Below the pieces are notes generated by a model. That model did not search any database. It was not told where the DNA came from and saw only the letters and a program-made list of their open reading frames with translations. From contig JBAXIO010000016.1 in the NCBI GenBank assembly GCA_037138335.1, positions 27,649 to 91,648 on the forward strand: 64,000 nucleotides of DNA, written 5' to 3'. Positions 1-8,230 of this stretch are shown piece by piece. Positions within the stretch are counted from its first letter, which is position 1. Each line of letters starts with the position of its first letter. The DNA is from CAIRDP01 sp037138335. GTDB taxonomy: Bacteria; Bacteroidota; Bacteroidia; Bacteroidales; FEN-979. The position numbers and the translations under genes were made by a program.

Positions 1-318
1 TTTAATATAATTGAAGAAATCGGGGAAAGTGCGGACTTTCTTTTTAAGCATCTCGTTACAGAGGGAATAAATAAATTTCTTCCTTGGCGGGTCAAAATCT
101 TCCCGGTTCCATTTCTGAACGAAACTTTCCATAACAGGCTGGACCAGTTTCCGGTCGTTTTCTGAAAGGCCAAATAACAATCCGTTAAGCTCACCAATAA
201 ATTTGGTTGAATCCCCTGTAAACCTGGTCGTTTTCTGGTTCTGCGAAAACACGGTAAAGGCGGGTAACAGAAGGGCAATTAAAAGAAGGACTAAATAAAA
301 CAGTTTGCCTTTCAACAT
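1..318 (-). CDS. Secreted protein of unknown function (N-terminal part only)
   Basis: An open frame begins at the ATG whose complement is 316-318 and runs off the left edge of the window without a stop, so 106 codons are visible. The first ~25 residues form a clear signal peptide: MLKGK, then a leucine-rich core, ending near VFSQ. The mature part is hydrophilic and helical-looking (GELNGLLFGLSENDRK, then KKKVRTFPDFFNYIK). The start codon overlaps the 3' end of prmA (stop at 312-314), so the two genes are probably co-transcribed. I do not recognise the family from this fragment. The Sec-type signal suggests a periplasmic or exported product. That it is a real gene is well supported by the signal peptide and the coupling; its function is unknown. 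Confidence 0.75.
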   Translation of the reverse strand, partial: MLKGKLFYLVLLLIALLLPAFTVFSQNQKTTRFTGDSTKFIGELNGLLFGLSENDRKLVQPVMESFVQKWNREDFDPPRKKFIYSLCNEMLKKKVRTFPDFFNYIK

Positions 319-1142
319 TTCATAAACTTTACCACGGCCCAATGATTCAGGTTATCCGCCTGTACTTGCTTCATCCCAAAGGATCCCGCCATTTCTTTAA
401 TGAGCCCGAGATCATCTTCGTAAAAGCCGCTGAGTATGAGCATGCCTCCTTTTTCAAGGCAGTTATGATAAACATTCATATCACGCAGCAATACATTACG
501 GTTGATATTTGCGAAGATAAAACCGAATTCTCCCTCGGGGATGGCTGCTGCATTCCCATGAATGACAAGCATGCCAGGTACATTGTTCCTGGCTGCATTT
601 TCACTGGCGTTCAGGTATGACCATTCGTCATTGTCTATGGCAACAATATGTTTTGCCCCCAGTTTTGCAGCAATAATACCAAGCACCCCTGTGCCGGTTC
701 CCATGTCGAGCACCCTGCAGCCATCGAAATTCAACGGCAGTATAGATTCAATCATGAGGCGGGTAGTTTCGTGATGAGCTGTGCCAAACGACATTTTCGG
801 TTCTATCACCAGGTCCAGTTCAGAAGCCGGGTCGGGTTCATGAAAAGGAGCACGGATAAAACAGCGGCCTATTTTTACAGGCTGGTAAGCCGATTCCCAT
901 AATGCATTCCAGTTTTGTTCAGCTACCTTTTCAACCTTATACATGAAGCCCAGTTTCGCGGCGCTGCTTTCGAGAAAATTGGCAACAAGCATGACATCGA
1001 AGGCATCAAGGGGGATAAAACCCGAAAAGGCACCATCGCGTTCCTCAGTAAAGCTTTCGAATCCCAGGTCGCTCAAGCCGGCAGTCAGTATCCCGGCATT
1101 CTCCCCCGAGATTCCGCTAACGCTAACTTCTATGTATTCCAT
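312..1142 (-). CDS. prmA: Ribosomal protein L11 methyltransferase PrmA
   Basis: A cytoplasmic SAM-dependent methyltransferase that trimethylates ribosomal protein L11. The 276-residue product has the usual two-part layout: an N-terminal substrate-recognition domain (1-110) and a Rossmann-like methyltransferase domain. The PrmA signature FGTAHHETTR lies at 119-128, SAM motif I (VLDMGTGTGVL) at 144-154, and the motif-IV-like ANINRNVL further on. The start ATG shares one base with the tpiA stop (TGATG), so translation is probably coupled to the upstream tpiA. Its own 3' end overlaps the next gene's start. Length and motifs are normal for the family and the call is secure. Confidence 0.97.
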   Translation of the reverse strand: MEYIEVSVSGISGENAGILTAGLSDLGFESFTEERDGAFSGFIPLDAFDVMLVANFLESSAAKLGFMYKVEKVAEQNWNALWESAYQPVKIGRCFIRAPFHEPDPASELDLVIEPKMSFGTAHHETTRLMIESILPLNFDGCRVLDMGTGTGVLGIIAAKLGAKHIVAIDNDEWSYLNASENAARNNVPGMLVIHGNAAAIPEGEFGFIFANINRNVLLRDMNVYHNCLEKGGMLILSGFYEDDLGLIKEMAGSFGMKQVQADNLNHWAVVKFMKC

Positions 1143-1900
1143 CAGAGTGCATCAACGATTGCAAGAAAATCGACGGCTTTAAGAGAGGCTCCGCCTATAA
1201 GTCCGCCATCCACGTCGGGGTTGCTGAAAAGTTCCTTTGCGTTTTTGGCATTGCAACTCCCGCCGTAAAGGATTGTTATATCATCGGCAATTTTTTTGGA
1301 ATACTTTTTCCCGATCAGGCCGCGGATGAAAGCATGCATTTCCTGGGCCTGTTCAGGTGTGGCATTCACGCCGGTGCCAATGGCCCATACCGGTTCATAG
1401 GCAACGACTACTTTCGCCATTTCATTCTTTTTCAGATGGAACAGGGATTCGTTAAGCTGTTTCTCAACTACTTTGAAATGCTTTTTAGCTTCGCGTTCCG
1501 GCAGGACCTCGCCGCAGCAAAAGATTGGTATAATATCATGTTTCAGCAGTCCATCCAGTTTACCGGCAAGGAACTCATTACTTTCGGCAAAATATTTCCT
1601 CCTTTCGGAATGACCGATGATGCAATATTCCACTTCCATTGATTTCAGCATTGGCGGACTCACTTCCCCTGTATAGGCACCGCTGTCGTCAGGATAAACA
1701 TTCTGGGCCCCAACGGAGAACTTTGCGTCCTTAGCGATGTCTGTGGCAAGTTCAAGGTAAGGGAAGGGAGGGCAAAGAACAACCGCTTTATTATCAAGCT
1801 TACGTGTATCCATTGCTTCTGCCACCTGGGCAACCAGTTCTTCTGCCTCCAGGAAGGTTTTGTTCATTTTCCAGTTCCCTGCAACGATTTTTGTTCTCAT
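1142..1900 (-). CDS. tpiA: Triosephosphate isomerase
   Basis: Interconverts dihydroxyacetone phosphate and glyceraldehyde 3-phosphate in glycolysis and gluconeogenesis. The 252-residue TIM barrel has the phosphate-site NWKMN near the N-terminus (Lys11), the electrophilic His97 in CIIGHSERR, the catalytic Glu169 in AYEPVWAIGTG, and the C-terminal phosphate-gripping segment ILYGGS. It lies 78 bases downstream of the permease gene and is coupled to prmA by a one-base TGATG overlap. No -7 element matching TAnnTTTG was found just upstream, so it may be read from the DUF1599-DoxX-permease transcript or from a weaker promoter. Confidence 0.98.
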   Translation of the reverse strand: MRTKIVAGNWKMNKTFLEAEELVAQVAEAMDTRKLDNKAVVLCPPFPYLELATDIAKDAKFSVGAQNVYPDDSGAYTGEVSPPMLKSMEVEYCIIGHSERRKYFAESNEFLAGKLDGLLKHDIIPIFCCGEVLPEREAKKHFKVVEKQLNESLFHLKKNEMAKVVVAYEPVWAIGTGVNATPEQAQEMHAFIRGLIGKKYSKKIADDITILYGGSCNAKNAKELFSNPDVDGGLIGGASLKAVDFLAIVDAL

Positions 1901-1978
1901 TTGTTTGTTTATTTAAGTTCTAAATTTCTTATTTATAATCCTGTCGCTCGTATGGATGCAACGCTGCTGCGTCGTTCA

Positions 1979-3061
1979 TCAAGCCATTAATCTTACCCTG
2001 GGATCGATTACCCCGTAAAGGATATCCGCCAATATATTAATTAAAATAAGTATTACCGAAATAAATAATACAGCTCCCATAATCACGGGGAAGTCATATT
2101 TATCCAATGCGTTCACAATCACAAGTCCTATTCCCTTCCAGTCAAAAATATATTCTACAAACACGGCGCCTGCCAGGAGGGATGCCAGCCAGCCCGTTGC
2201 AGCGGTAACAACGGGATTAAGGGCATTTTTCAGGGCATGTTTAAAGATGATCCTTCGGGGGCTGAGCCCCTTTGCTTTTGCAGTGCGGATGTAGTCCTGC
2301 GATAACACTTCTAGCAGGGAGTTACGCGTTAGCTCCACGATAATGGCAAGCGGCCTGATGCCAAGAGTCAGTGCAGGGAGGATGAGGTTTTGCAGATCAA
2401 GGTATTCCCCCCTGCCAAGGTCATCTACCGAATAAAGGCTGCCCGCCATATTCAGATGTGTAATATGGGCCAGCACAAAAGCAAAAATCCATGCATTAAG
2501 AATAGCGGCAAAGAATGACGGGAGCGACATTCCCAGAACAGAAAACACGAGCGAAACACGGTCGATAAAAGAATTTTTGTTCAATGCGCAGATTATACCC
2601 AGGCCAATACCTGCCAAGAGTGCAAAAGCCATGGCGACCATGGCGAGAATAAACGTGTTGATAAAACTTTCCACTAACAATTCCGAAACATTCCTTCGGG
2701 TTTGGTAGCTTTGCCTGAGGCAGGGGTATTTAACCGCCACTATGTATTTTTTCGAAGCAAGGGAAAAAACAGGAATGCCGTATTTCTGTGTCTCGTAATT
2801 GAAGCTCCCACCCGGCTGGTTGACAGTATGGAATGAGAGCGGGCTGAGGTCATTGAGGTAAGCGGCAAACTGGATATACAGCGGTTTGTCGGTTCCCAGC
2901 TCTTTTTTCACCGCAGCGACCGAAGCGCTGTCGGCCCTTTGCCCAAGCATCATGCGGGCCGGGTCGCCGGGAAGGATATTGAACAGGAAAAAAATAACAA
3001 CAACCACCCCTAACAGAACCAGGATCCCATAGCCAAGCCGCTGAAAAATAAATTTTATCAT
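1979..3061 (-). CDS. DppB/OppB-type ABC transporter permease, orphan
   Basis: An inner-membrane permease of the binding-protein-dependent dipeptide/nickel class. The N-terminal motif is family-typical: a hydrophobic helix at about 10-30 followed by FLFNILPGDPARMMLG. The C-terminal half has five or more hydrophobic helices and the EAA-loop-like DYIRTAKAKGLSPRRIIFKHALKNALNP region that contacts the ATPase. An insertion of about 70 residues (roughly 75-130) lies between TM1 and the core. Its start overlaps the DoxX gene stop by four bases (ATGA). No DppC, ATPase or substrate-binding gene is adjacent, so the substrate cannot be inferred. Confidence 0.9.
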   Translation of the reverse strand: MIKFIFQRLGYGILVLLGVVVVIFFLFNILPGDPARMMLGQRADSASVAAVKKELGTDKPLYIQFAAYLNDLSPLSFHTVNQPGGSFNYETQKYGIPVFSLASKKYIVAVKYPCLRQSYQTRRNVSELLVESFINTFILAMVAMAFALLAGIGLGIICALNKNSFIDRVSLVFSVLGMSLPSFFAAILNAWIFAFVLAHITHLNMAGSLYSVDDLGRGEYLDLQNLILPALTLGIRPLAIIVELTRNSLLEVLSQDYIRTAKAKGLSPRRIIFKHALKNALNPVVTAATGWLASLLAGAVFVEYIFDWKGIGLVIVNALDKYDFPVIMGAVLFISVILILINILADILYGVIDPRVRLMA

Positions 3062-4164
3062 TTAAAATATTTCTCCCTGACCCGGTCCCATTCAGGAAAG
3101 TCCCTGAAAGCCCATTTATCGACCACAACGCCGTCTTTCAGGAGGATCAACCCGGGATTCGACCTGACCATGGTTTTAAGCACCACGTCGTCGGCATTAT
3201 AGAATTCAAATGCAGTGCCGTGAGCCAGGCGGAATTTACGTACGTCGGCGGGCGTGGATGAGGTGATGCAAATAAACGATTTGCCTTCGGCCCTGACTTT
3301 TTTATAGAAGGGAAGTATCCTGAGGATCGCATCTGAATTTGTTTCAGGCAGGTTATATATCACCAGCAGGAACTGGTAATCGGGATTCTTCATAATGGAG
3401 GCTGTGACATCATTCCCCTGCATATCTTCAACCAGCAGGCTGGCTGCCCTTTCTGCATTGGGATCCTCCACTCTCTGGCTGTCGAACACCCATTGCGACA
3501 TCCATACCGTATCGTTCCACGGATAATTGGAAGCCAGGTACTCCTGCTTCTCTCCGGTTTTTTTATTTTTATATGTCACGAAGAATTTAACAGGGAGGTT
3601 TTCAGTTTTACCCACCTTATTCCCCTTTCCCCAGGCCATGAAATCTCTGAGGGGAAGATGTCTGGCGCTGTATACCGACATCCATGCGAACGCGATTGCA
3701 AAGACCGAGAGCAGTAATACATCAAAGGCTGCAGGCAGGGCTGAACGGAATTTTTTTCGCCAGAGAAAAACAGGGACCACGAAGAGATTCAGTACCAGGT
3801 TCTTCAGGAAGGTCTGCATGTTCGTGAGTTTAATGGCATCACCAAAACAGCCGCAATCGGGTACCAGGTTCCATATTGCATCTATGAATGTGAGCACTGT
3901 AAAGTATGTCATTACGAGAAGAAGGAGCCAGGCTGTTTTTTTTATCCAAAGGTTCAGCAACAGGCTCACCCCTAGGGTAAATTCAAGCATGCACATAAAG
4001 ATCGCAACAGGCAGGGCAAAATGGCCCGCCCAAGGGATGCCGAAAGCAATAAAATAATCTTCTATTCGGAATGCAGTGCCAAGGGGGTCAACCCCTTTTA
4101 CAAAACCACTGAAAACGAATACCAGTCCGATAAGTATACGGAAGCTGTTTCTAAGAACTTTCAT
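3058..4164 (-). CDS. BT_3928-type DoxX/MauE membrane protein with thioredoxin-like C-terminal domain
   Basis: The N-terminal ~150 residues contain four hydrophobic helices with the DoxX/MauE-like opening RILIGLVFVFSGFVKGVDP and a conserved Cys-x-Cys segment (PDCGCFGDA). The C-terminal part (about 260-368) resembles a thioredoxin fold without a visible CxxC: a beta strand FLLVIYNL, a helix, then SNPGLILLKDGVVVDKW. This pairing is common in Bacteroidota and suggests a membrane redox or quinone-linked role, but the activity is unproven. It overlaps the downstream permease by four bases and the upstream DUF1599 gene by 14 bases, which makes a tight operon. Confidence 0.85.
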   Translation of the reverse strand: MKVLRNSFRILIGLVFVFSGFVKGVDPLGTAFRIEDYFIAFGIPWAGHFALPVAIFMCMLEFTLGVSLLLNLWIKKTAWLLLLVMTYFTVLTFIDAIWNLVPDCGCFGDAIKLTNMQTFLKNLVLNLFVVPVFLWRKKFRSALPAAFDVLLLSVFAIAFAWMSVYSARHLPLRDFMAWGKGNKVGKTENLPVKFFVTYKNKKTGEKQEYLASNYPWNDTVWMSQWVFDSQRVEDPNAERAASLLVEDMQGNDVTASIMKNPDYQFLLVIYNLPETNSDAILRILPFYKKVRAEGKSFICITSSTPADVRKFRLAHGTAFEFYNADDVVLKTMVRSNPGLILLKDGVVVDKWAFRDFPEWDRVREKYFK

Positions 4165-4705
4165 ACTCTAATCTGATCAGGGCGAATATCGCATAATTAA
4201 TAATATCGTAATAGTTTGCATCCAGGCCCTCTGAAATGAACGTCCTGCCCTTATTATCCTCAATCATTTTGATGCGCAGGAGTTTCATCAGGATGATGTC
4301 GTTAAGGGAACTGATCCTCATGTTTCTCCAGGCTTCTCCGTAATCATGATTTTTGTTTAACATCAGGTCGCGGGCCGCATAAATATACGTATTGTAAAAA
4401 CGTTCAGCCTCGCCGGCATCCAGTTCGAGCCGGTCGCCCGTCCCAAGTTCGAGCTGGATCAGGGCCATCACCGAATAGTTGACGATTCCAATGTACTCCG
4501 GTTTCACTCCCTCATCGACCTTTTGAACCCCTTTATCGTCAATGCTTCGGATCCTCTGGGCTTTGATATAAATCTGGTCTGTGATGGATGTGGTTCTCAG
4601 GATGCGCCAGGCAGTACCGTAATCCTTCGTTTTTGCAAGAAAAATCTCACGGCAGGTGCTGATTATATGTTCAAATTCCCTTTCTGTATTCTGATTTAAA
4701 CTCAT
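4151..4705 (-). CDS. DUF1599 (Nmad1-like) duplicated-domain protein
   Basis: A soluble protein with two copies of the same motif: AKTKDYGTAWRILRTTS followed by a run ending AQRIRSID, and later KNHDYGEAWRNMRISS followed by LLRIKMIED. This is the DUF1599 family, also called nucleotide-modification-associated domain 1. I chose the ATG at 4705 (MSLNQNTEREFEH) because it begins at the conserved region; an upstream in-frame ATG at 4756 would add 17 unconvincing residues. It heads the DoxX-permease-tpiA-prmA run. In Bacteroidota it is a conserved chromosomal gene, so a DNA-modification role is not implied here. Function unknown. Confidence 0.85.
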   Translation of the reverse strand: MSLNQNTEREFEHIISTCREIFLAKTKDYGTAWRILRTTSITDQIYIKAQRIRSIDDKGVQKVDEGVKPEYIGIVNYSVMALIQLELGTGDRLELDAGEAERFYNTYIYAARDLMLNKNHDYGEAWRNMRISSLNDIILMKLLRIKMIEDNKGRTFISEGLDANYYDIINYAIFALIRLEYESS

Positions 4706-4906
4706 ATGTATACTGATGAGGTTTGCCAGCAGACCCTGAATCACTCCCAAATGCAAGGAGCGATCCTGATGCCTGCTGCAGTTTTAGACGGACTAAATTA
4801 CAAAAAAAACGCTAACGGGAGTAAATAAAGCCGGGCAGGAATTATGAAAAGAAGCTAACAATGGTCGTGACAGGCATGATGGCGTGATGATCATGGTGAA
4901 TTTCCA

Positions 4907-4914
4907 TAACTTTG
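4907..4914 (+). promoter_or_regulatory. Putative -7 box of folP
   Basis: TAACTTTG matches the Bacteroidota -7 consensus TAnnTTTG. It lies inside the longest possible folP frame, which argues for a translation start downstream of it. No good -33 TTG is visible at the expected distance. Confidence 0.45.
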
Positions 4915-4928
4915 CAAAAAAGAATTCT

Positions 4929-5771
4929 TTGAGAGTTATAAACTGCAACGGCAAACTTCTTGACCTGGCGGTACCGGCCGTTATGGGCATCCTGAATATT
5001 ACACCCGATTCATTTTTTGACGGTGGGAAGTACCTGTCGGCCGGCTCCCGGCTGAAGCAGGTTGAACGCATGCTGGATGAGGGAGCCCGGATAATCGACA
5101 TAGGTGCAGTTTCAACCCGGCCCGGTGCGGCTGAGCCAGGCCATAAAGGAGAACTGGAGAGGCTGCTGCCTTCATTGAAAGCCATCAGGCAAAATTTCCC
5201 TTCTGTTATCCTGTCGGTAGATACTTACAGGCCGCTGATTGCCAGGGCTGCCGTTGAAGAGGGCGCCGATATGATCAACGATATTTACGGGGGAAGGTTT
5301 GAACCCGGGATGATGGAGGAAATAGCATCCCTGAAAGTTCCCTATATAATCATGCACATGAAAGGAGACCCTCTGAATATGCAGGAAGATCCGTCCTATT
5401 CAGATGTTGTGGCCGAGGTATGCTATTTCTTCGAAAAACAAATCGCAGAAGCCAGGCTGAAAGGGGTAAAAGGGATCATCCTTGATCCCGGGTTCGGGTT
5501 TGGCAAGTCAGTTGAACACAATTACCGGCTCCTCTCGGGCCTTGAGAGGCTCATCTCACTTGAAATGCCTGTTATGGTTGGGCTGTCCCGAAAATCGATG
5601 ATCTATAAGGTGCTTGCCGGTAGCCCCGAAGATGCCCTTAACGGCACAACGGTGCTCCAGTCCATCGCCCTTATGAAAGGAGCCTGCATACTCAGGTCGC
5701 ATGATGTTAAAGAAGCGGTGGAAGCAGTTAAACTGCTTGAAACCCTGAAAAAATATTCCAACGAACAGTAA
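4929..5771 (+). CDS. folP: Dihydropteroate synthase
   Basis: Condenses 7,8-dihydropterin pyrophosphate with p-aminobenzoate in folate synthesis. The signature MGILNITPDSFFDGG, the pterin-site GARIIDIGAVSTRPGA, the SVDTYRP strand, DPGFGFGKSVEHN and the C-terminal GLSRKSMI are all present. The start is uncertain. GTG at 4884 and ATGs at 4887 and 4893 are possible, but a -7 box at 4907-4914 lies after them. A TTG at 4929 (LRVINCNGKLLDL) gives the usual ~19 residues before MGILN, so I prefer it with moderate confidence. The cdaA gene follows after nine bases, a linkage common in Bacteroidota. Confidence 0.93.
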   Translation: MRVINCNGKLLDLAVPAVMGILNITPDSFFDGGKYLSAGSRLKQVERMLDEGARIIDIGAVSTRPGAAEPGHKGELERLLPSLKAIRQNFPSVILSVDTYRPLIARAAVEEGADMINDIYGGRFEPGMMEEIASLKVPYIIMHMKGDPLNMQEDPSYSDVVAEVCYFFEKQIAEARLKGVKGIILDPGFGFGKSVEHNYRLLSGLERLISLEMPVMVGLSRKSMIYKVLAGSPEDALNGTTVLQSIALMKGACILRSHDVKEAVEAVKLLETLKKYSNEQ

Positions 5772-5780
5772 AACCAAAGC

Positions 5781-6581
5781 ATGATGTTCCAGCTCTTATC
5801 AATAAACGGATTGTTCAATTTCAGGATTGTCGACCTGGTCGATATAGTTCTTTTCGCCATCCTGTTATACGAGGTATACAATCTTGTGAAAGGGACAGCT
5901 GCGATCAGGATCTTCATCGGCATTATTGCGGTTTATCTCATATGGAAAGTTGTCAAAGCTTTTCAGATGCAGCTATTGAGTGAGATCTTCGGACAGTTCA
6001 TCAGTGTGGGCGTAATTGCGCTGGTTGTGGTGTTCCAGCCGGAGATCAGGCAATTCCTGCTCATGCTTGGGAACACGAGGATAATCCATAACCGCAGCCG
6101 CAGGTTCCTGTTCTGGAAAATCAAGTTAAACGACCCGTTTGTGGCCAGTATTGACGCGATAGTCATGGCCTGCCAGAAAATGGCCGAGAACAAGACCGGT
6201 TCCCTGATCGTCATTGCCAGGGAAAGCCAGCTCAGTCCCTTCGTTGAGACAGGACAGATAGTCGATTCCAGGATATCGGAGATCATGCTTGAATCGATCT
6301 TCTTCAGGAACGGGCCGCTTCACGACGGGGCTGTTGTGATCGCCGGTGACACTATCAAGGCGGCCCGCTGCATTCTCCCGGTCTCAAAACAAAGCTCTAT
6401 CCCCTCATGGTATGGTTTGAGGCACAGGGCTGCCATTGGCCTTACCGAAAAATCGGATGCCATTGCAATTGTCACCTCCGAGGAGAGGGGAACTATCTCA
6501 TACAGTATAGATGGGAAAATGGCAGAGAGGGTAAGTGCTGCTGAATTATCTGATTTCCTTGTAAAGACCTTTATAAAATAA
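5781..6581 (+). CDS. cdaA: Diadenylate cyclase (c-di-AMP synthase) CdaA
   Basis: Makes the second messenger c-di-AMP from two ATP. The layout is that of CdaA/DacA: three hydrophobic helices in residues ~20-90, then the DAC domain with DGA at 182-184 (LHDGAVVI) and RHR at 214-216 (YGLRHRAAIG). The length of 266 residues is normal. It lies nine bases after folP, presumably in one transcript, and ends two bases from the convergent TPR lipoprotein gene with no room for a terminator between. No CdaR-type regulator lies beside it. Confidence 0.95.
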   Translation: MMFQLLSINGLFNFRIVDLVDIVLFAILLYEVYNLVKGTAAIRIFIGIIAVYLIWKVVKAFQMQLLSEIFGQFISVGVIALVVVFQPEIRQFLLMLGNTRIIHNRSRRFLFWKIKLNDPFVASIDAIVMACQKMAENKTGSLIVIARESQLSPFVETGQIVDSRISEIMLESIFFRNGPLHDGAVVIAGDTIKAARCILPVSKQSSIPSWYGLRHRAAIGLTEKSDAIAIVTSEERGTISYSIDGKMAERVSAAELSDFLVKTFIK

Positions 6582-6583
6582 CC

Positions 6584-7150
6584 TTATCTCCTTTTTCTTC
6601 CTGCTTTTTTAAGGGAATCAGCTGCCCTGGCGCTGTCGGCCAGTTTCCTCTGTTCAAACTCCCTGACCATCTGGTCGGGAGTCTTGCCCAGGTTGTTCAG
6701 GGCATTCTGGGCGTCATCGGCAAAATCATTCCTGGGATATTTTTCGATGAAGAGTATATATAATTCCTGGGCCTTATCGAGGTTCTTCATCAGATTTTCA
6801 TAGACGTAAGCTGTAAAGAAAAGGCAGATAGCCGCCCTGGGGTCATTGGGATATGCGAAACGGTATTTGTCGAACATTTCTATCGCGGCTTTACCATTTC
6901 CAGAGTTCATATAAAGGCTGCCGGCTTTGAAAATAAATTTCTGAGTCATTGAATCGGCCGGGAAATCTTTTATAAAATACGAATACAATGCAAGGAGACT
7001 GTCGGTGGCCTCTTTGTCCATTGAGGTAGCCTTGGGTGAAAACAGCCTTGATTCGGCTGCATTTATCCTGCCTATTTCTTTTGAGCGGGAAGGGCCGCAG
7101 GAGATCATTGTTATAAGCAGCAGCGGCAATAGGAGTATGTTTGCTTTCAT
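6584..7150 (-). CDS. TPR-containing lipoprotein
   Basis: The 188-residue product begins with a lipoprotein signal (hydrophobic run, then MISC with lipid-attachment Cys18). It continues as helical repeats with TPR character (KFIFKAGSLYMNSGNGKAAI, then FDKYRFAYPNDP, then AQELYILFIEKYPRNDFAD). The tail is rich in Lys and Arg. The repeat type resembles BamD/YbgF-like periplasmic TPR proteins, but it is shorter than BamD and I would not equate them. It lies seven bases downstream of def and is probably co-transcribed with ruvX-def. Confidence 0.8.
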   Translation of the reverse strand: MKANILLLPLLLITMISCGPSRSKEIGRINAAESRLFSPKATSMDKEATDSLLALYSYFIKDFPADSMTQKFIFKAGSLYMNSGNGKAAIEMFDKYRFAYPNDPRAAICLFFTAYVYENLMKNLDKAQELYILFIEKYPRNDFADDAQNALNNLGKTPDQMVREFEQRKLADSARAADSLKKAGRKRR

Positions 7151-7157
7151 GGGATAA

Positions 7158-7730
7158 TTATTTTTTTCGTTTCTTGAGCTGAGGGAAGAGCATTTTGTAT
7201 GACGTATCTACGTTGCCCCTGGAAATATCGTTAAGTTTTCTGTTTAACAAAACCCTTTTCAGGGAGTTTATCCGGTCGACCATCAGGATGCCTTCAATAT
7301 GGTCGTATTCATGTTGTATTACCCTGGCTATGATACCCTCGAACCTCTGGTCGTAAGGTTTAAAATCCTCATCAACCCATTTCATCCAGATCGCAGGTTT
7401 CCTAAGGATATCTTCCCTCATTCCGGGAAAACTCAGGCAGCCTTCATTGAAAGTCCATTCTTCACCTTCTTCCCTGTATATTTCAGCATTTATGAAGAGT
7501 TTTTTAAAGCCGGCAACTTCGGGGTGGTCTTTGACAAACGGAGAAGCGTCAATAGCAAACAGGCGGATGGACCGGTTTACCTGGGGTGCAGCCAGCCCGA
7601 CCCCATCGGCCTGGTACATGGTTTCCCAGAAGTCGGTGATAAATTGATCAAGGTCGGGATAATCGGGGCCTATTTCCTGGGCTTTTTTCTTCAACACAGG
7701 ATGCCCGTATGCGACAACAGGTAGTATCAT
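7158..7730 (-). CDS. def: Peptide deformylase
   Basis: Removes the N-formyl group from nascent proteins. All three metal-site motifs are present: GVGLAAPQ (43-50), EGCLSFPG (96-103, Cys ligand) and HEYDH (140-144, two His ligands and catalytic Glu). The length of 190 residues is normal. Its ATG overlaps the ruvX stop by four bases, so it is translationally coupled to ruvX. Confidence 0.97.
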   Translation of the reverse strand: MILPVVAYGHPVLKKKAQEIGPDYPDLDQFITDFWETMYQADGVGLAAPQVNRSIRLFAIDASPFVKDHPEVAGFKKLFINAEIYREEGEEWTFNEGCLSFPGMREDILRKPAIWMKWVDEDFKPYDQRFEGIIARVIQHEYDHIEGILMVDRINSLKRVLLNRKLNDISRGNVDTSYKMLFPQLKKRKK

Positions 7731-8164
7731 GAATGTTTTAATTCTTTTTTATTGCTTTCTGATTCCATGAATGACTGGAGGATGATCGTCGCACTTACAG
7801 AGTCGACAAGGCTTTTGTCGCGACGCGCCATCTTCTTCAGCCCCGATTCGAGTATGACCCTTCCGGCAATAAGAGAAGTAAAGCGTTCATCCATTCTTTC
7901 AACCCTTATACCAGGGAATGCCCTTGCAAGTTGTTTTACAAAAGGTTCTATAAACCTTGACGATTCAGAAGGGGAATTATCCATTCGTTTTGGCTCCCCC
8001 ACCACAAAACACTCAACGGGATTAGCCGAAATATAATTTTTCAGGTACTCCAGGAGTTTCATTGTTGGTAAAGTGCCCAGGGCCGTAGCTATGATCTTAA
8101 GCTCGTCAGTAACTGCGAGCCCGCTGCGTTTTTGGCCATAATCGATTGCGAGAATCCTTCCCAT
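7727..8164 (-). CDS. ruvX: RuvX/YqgF-family Holliday-junction resolvase-like nuclease
   Basis: The 145-residue RNase-H-fold protein has the family's N-terminal AIDYGQKRSGLAVTD (Asp8), central VVGEPKRMDNS, MDERFTS and C-terminal Asp in DSVSATIILQSFM. YqgF proteins act in pre-16S rRNA 5'-end processing and have been proposed as resolvases. It is the first gene of ruvX-def-TPR lipoprotein and is divergent from dapD, with a -7 box for each direction in the short spacer. Confidence 0.92.
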   Translation of the reverse strand: MGRILAIDYGQKRSGLAVTDELKIIATALGTLPTMKLLEYLKNYISANPVECFVVGEPKRMDNSPSESSRFIEPFVKQLARAFPGIRVERMDERFTSLIAGRVILESGLKKMARRDKSLVDSVSATIILQSFMESESNKKELKHS

Positions 8165-8178
8165 GTCTGTCTCCGTTG

Positions 8179-8186
8179 CAAAGGTA
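8179..8186 (-). promoter_or_regulatory. Putative -7 box of the ruvX-def operon
   Basis: On the minus strand the sequence reads TACCTTTG (TAnnTTTG), 14 bases before the ruvX ATG. No convincing -33 TTG is seen. It lies 16 bases from the oppositely oriented dapD -7 box, so the two promoters overlap. Confidence 0.5.
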
Positions 8187-8202
8187 CAAATTATTTATTT
8201 TG

Positions 8203-8210
8203 TACATTTG
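8203..8210 (+). promoter_or_regulatory. Putative -7 box of dapD
   Basis: TACATTTG matches TAnnTTTG and lies 20 bases before the dapD ATG at 8231. A TTG at 8176-8178 is 24 bases upstream, slightly longer than the usual -33 spacing. Confidence 0.5.
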
Positions 8211-8230
8211 AACCCAAATATTGCCTTAAC

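Noticed and set aside
3527..4057. A 176-codon plus-strand open frame
   Set aside because: It lies entirely antisense to the DoxX/thioredoxin-like gene, has no recognisable domain, and its codons are the mirror of that gene.
4151..4705. DUF1599 gene as part of a DNA-modification or defence system
   Set aside because: It sits in a housekeeping operon with no modification enzymes or phage genes; the Pfam name alone is not evidence.
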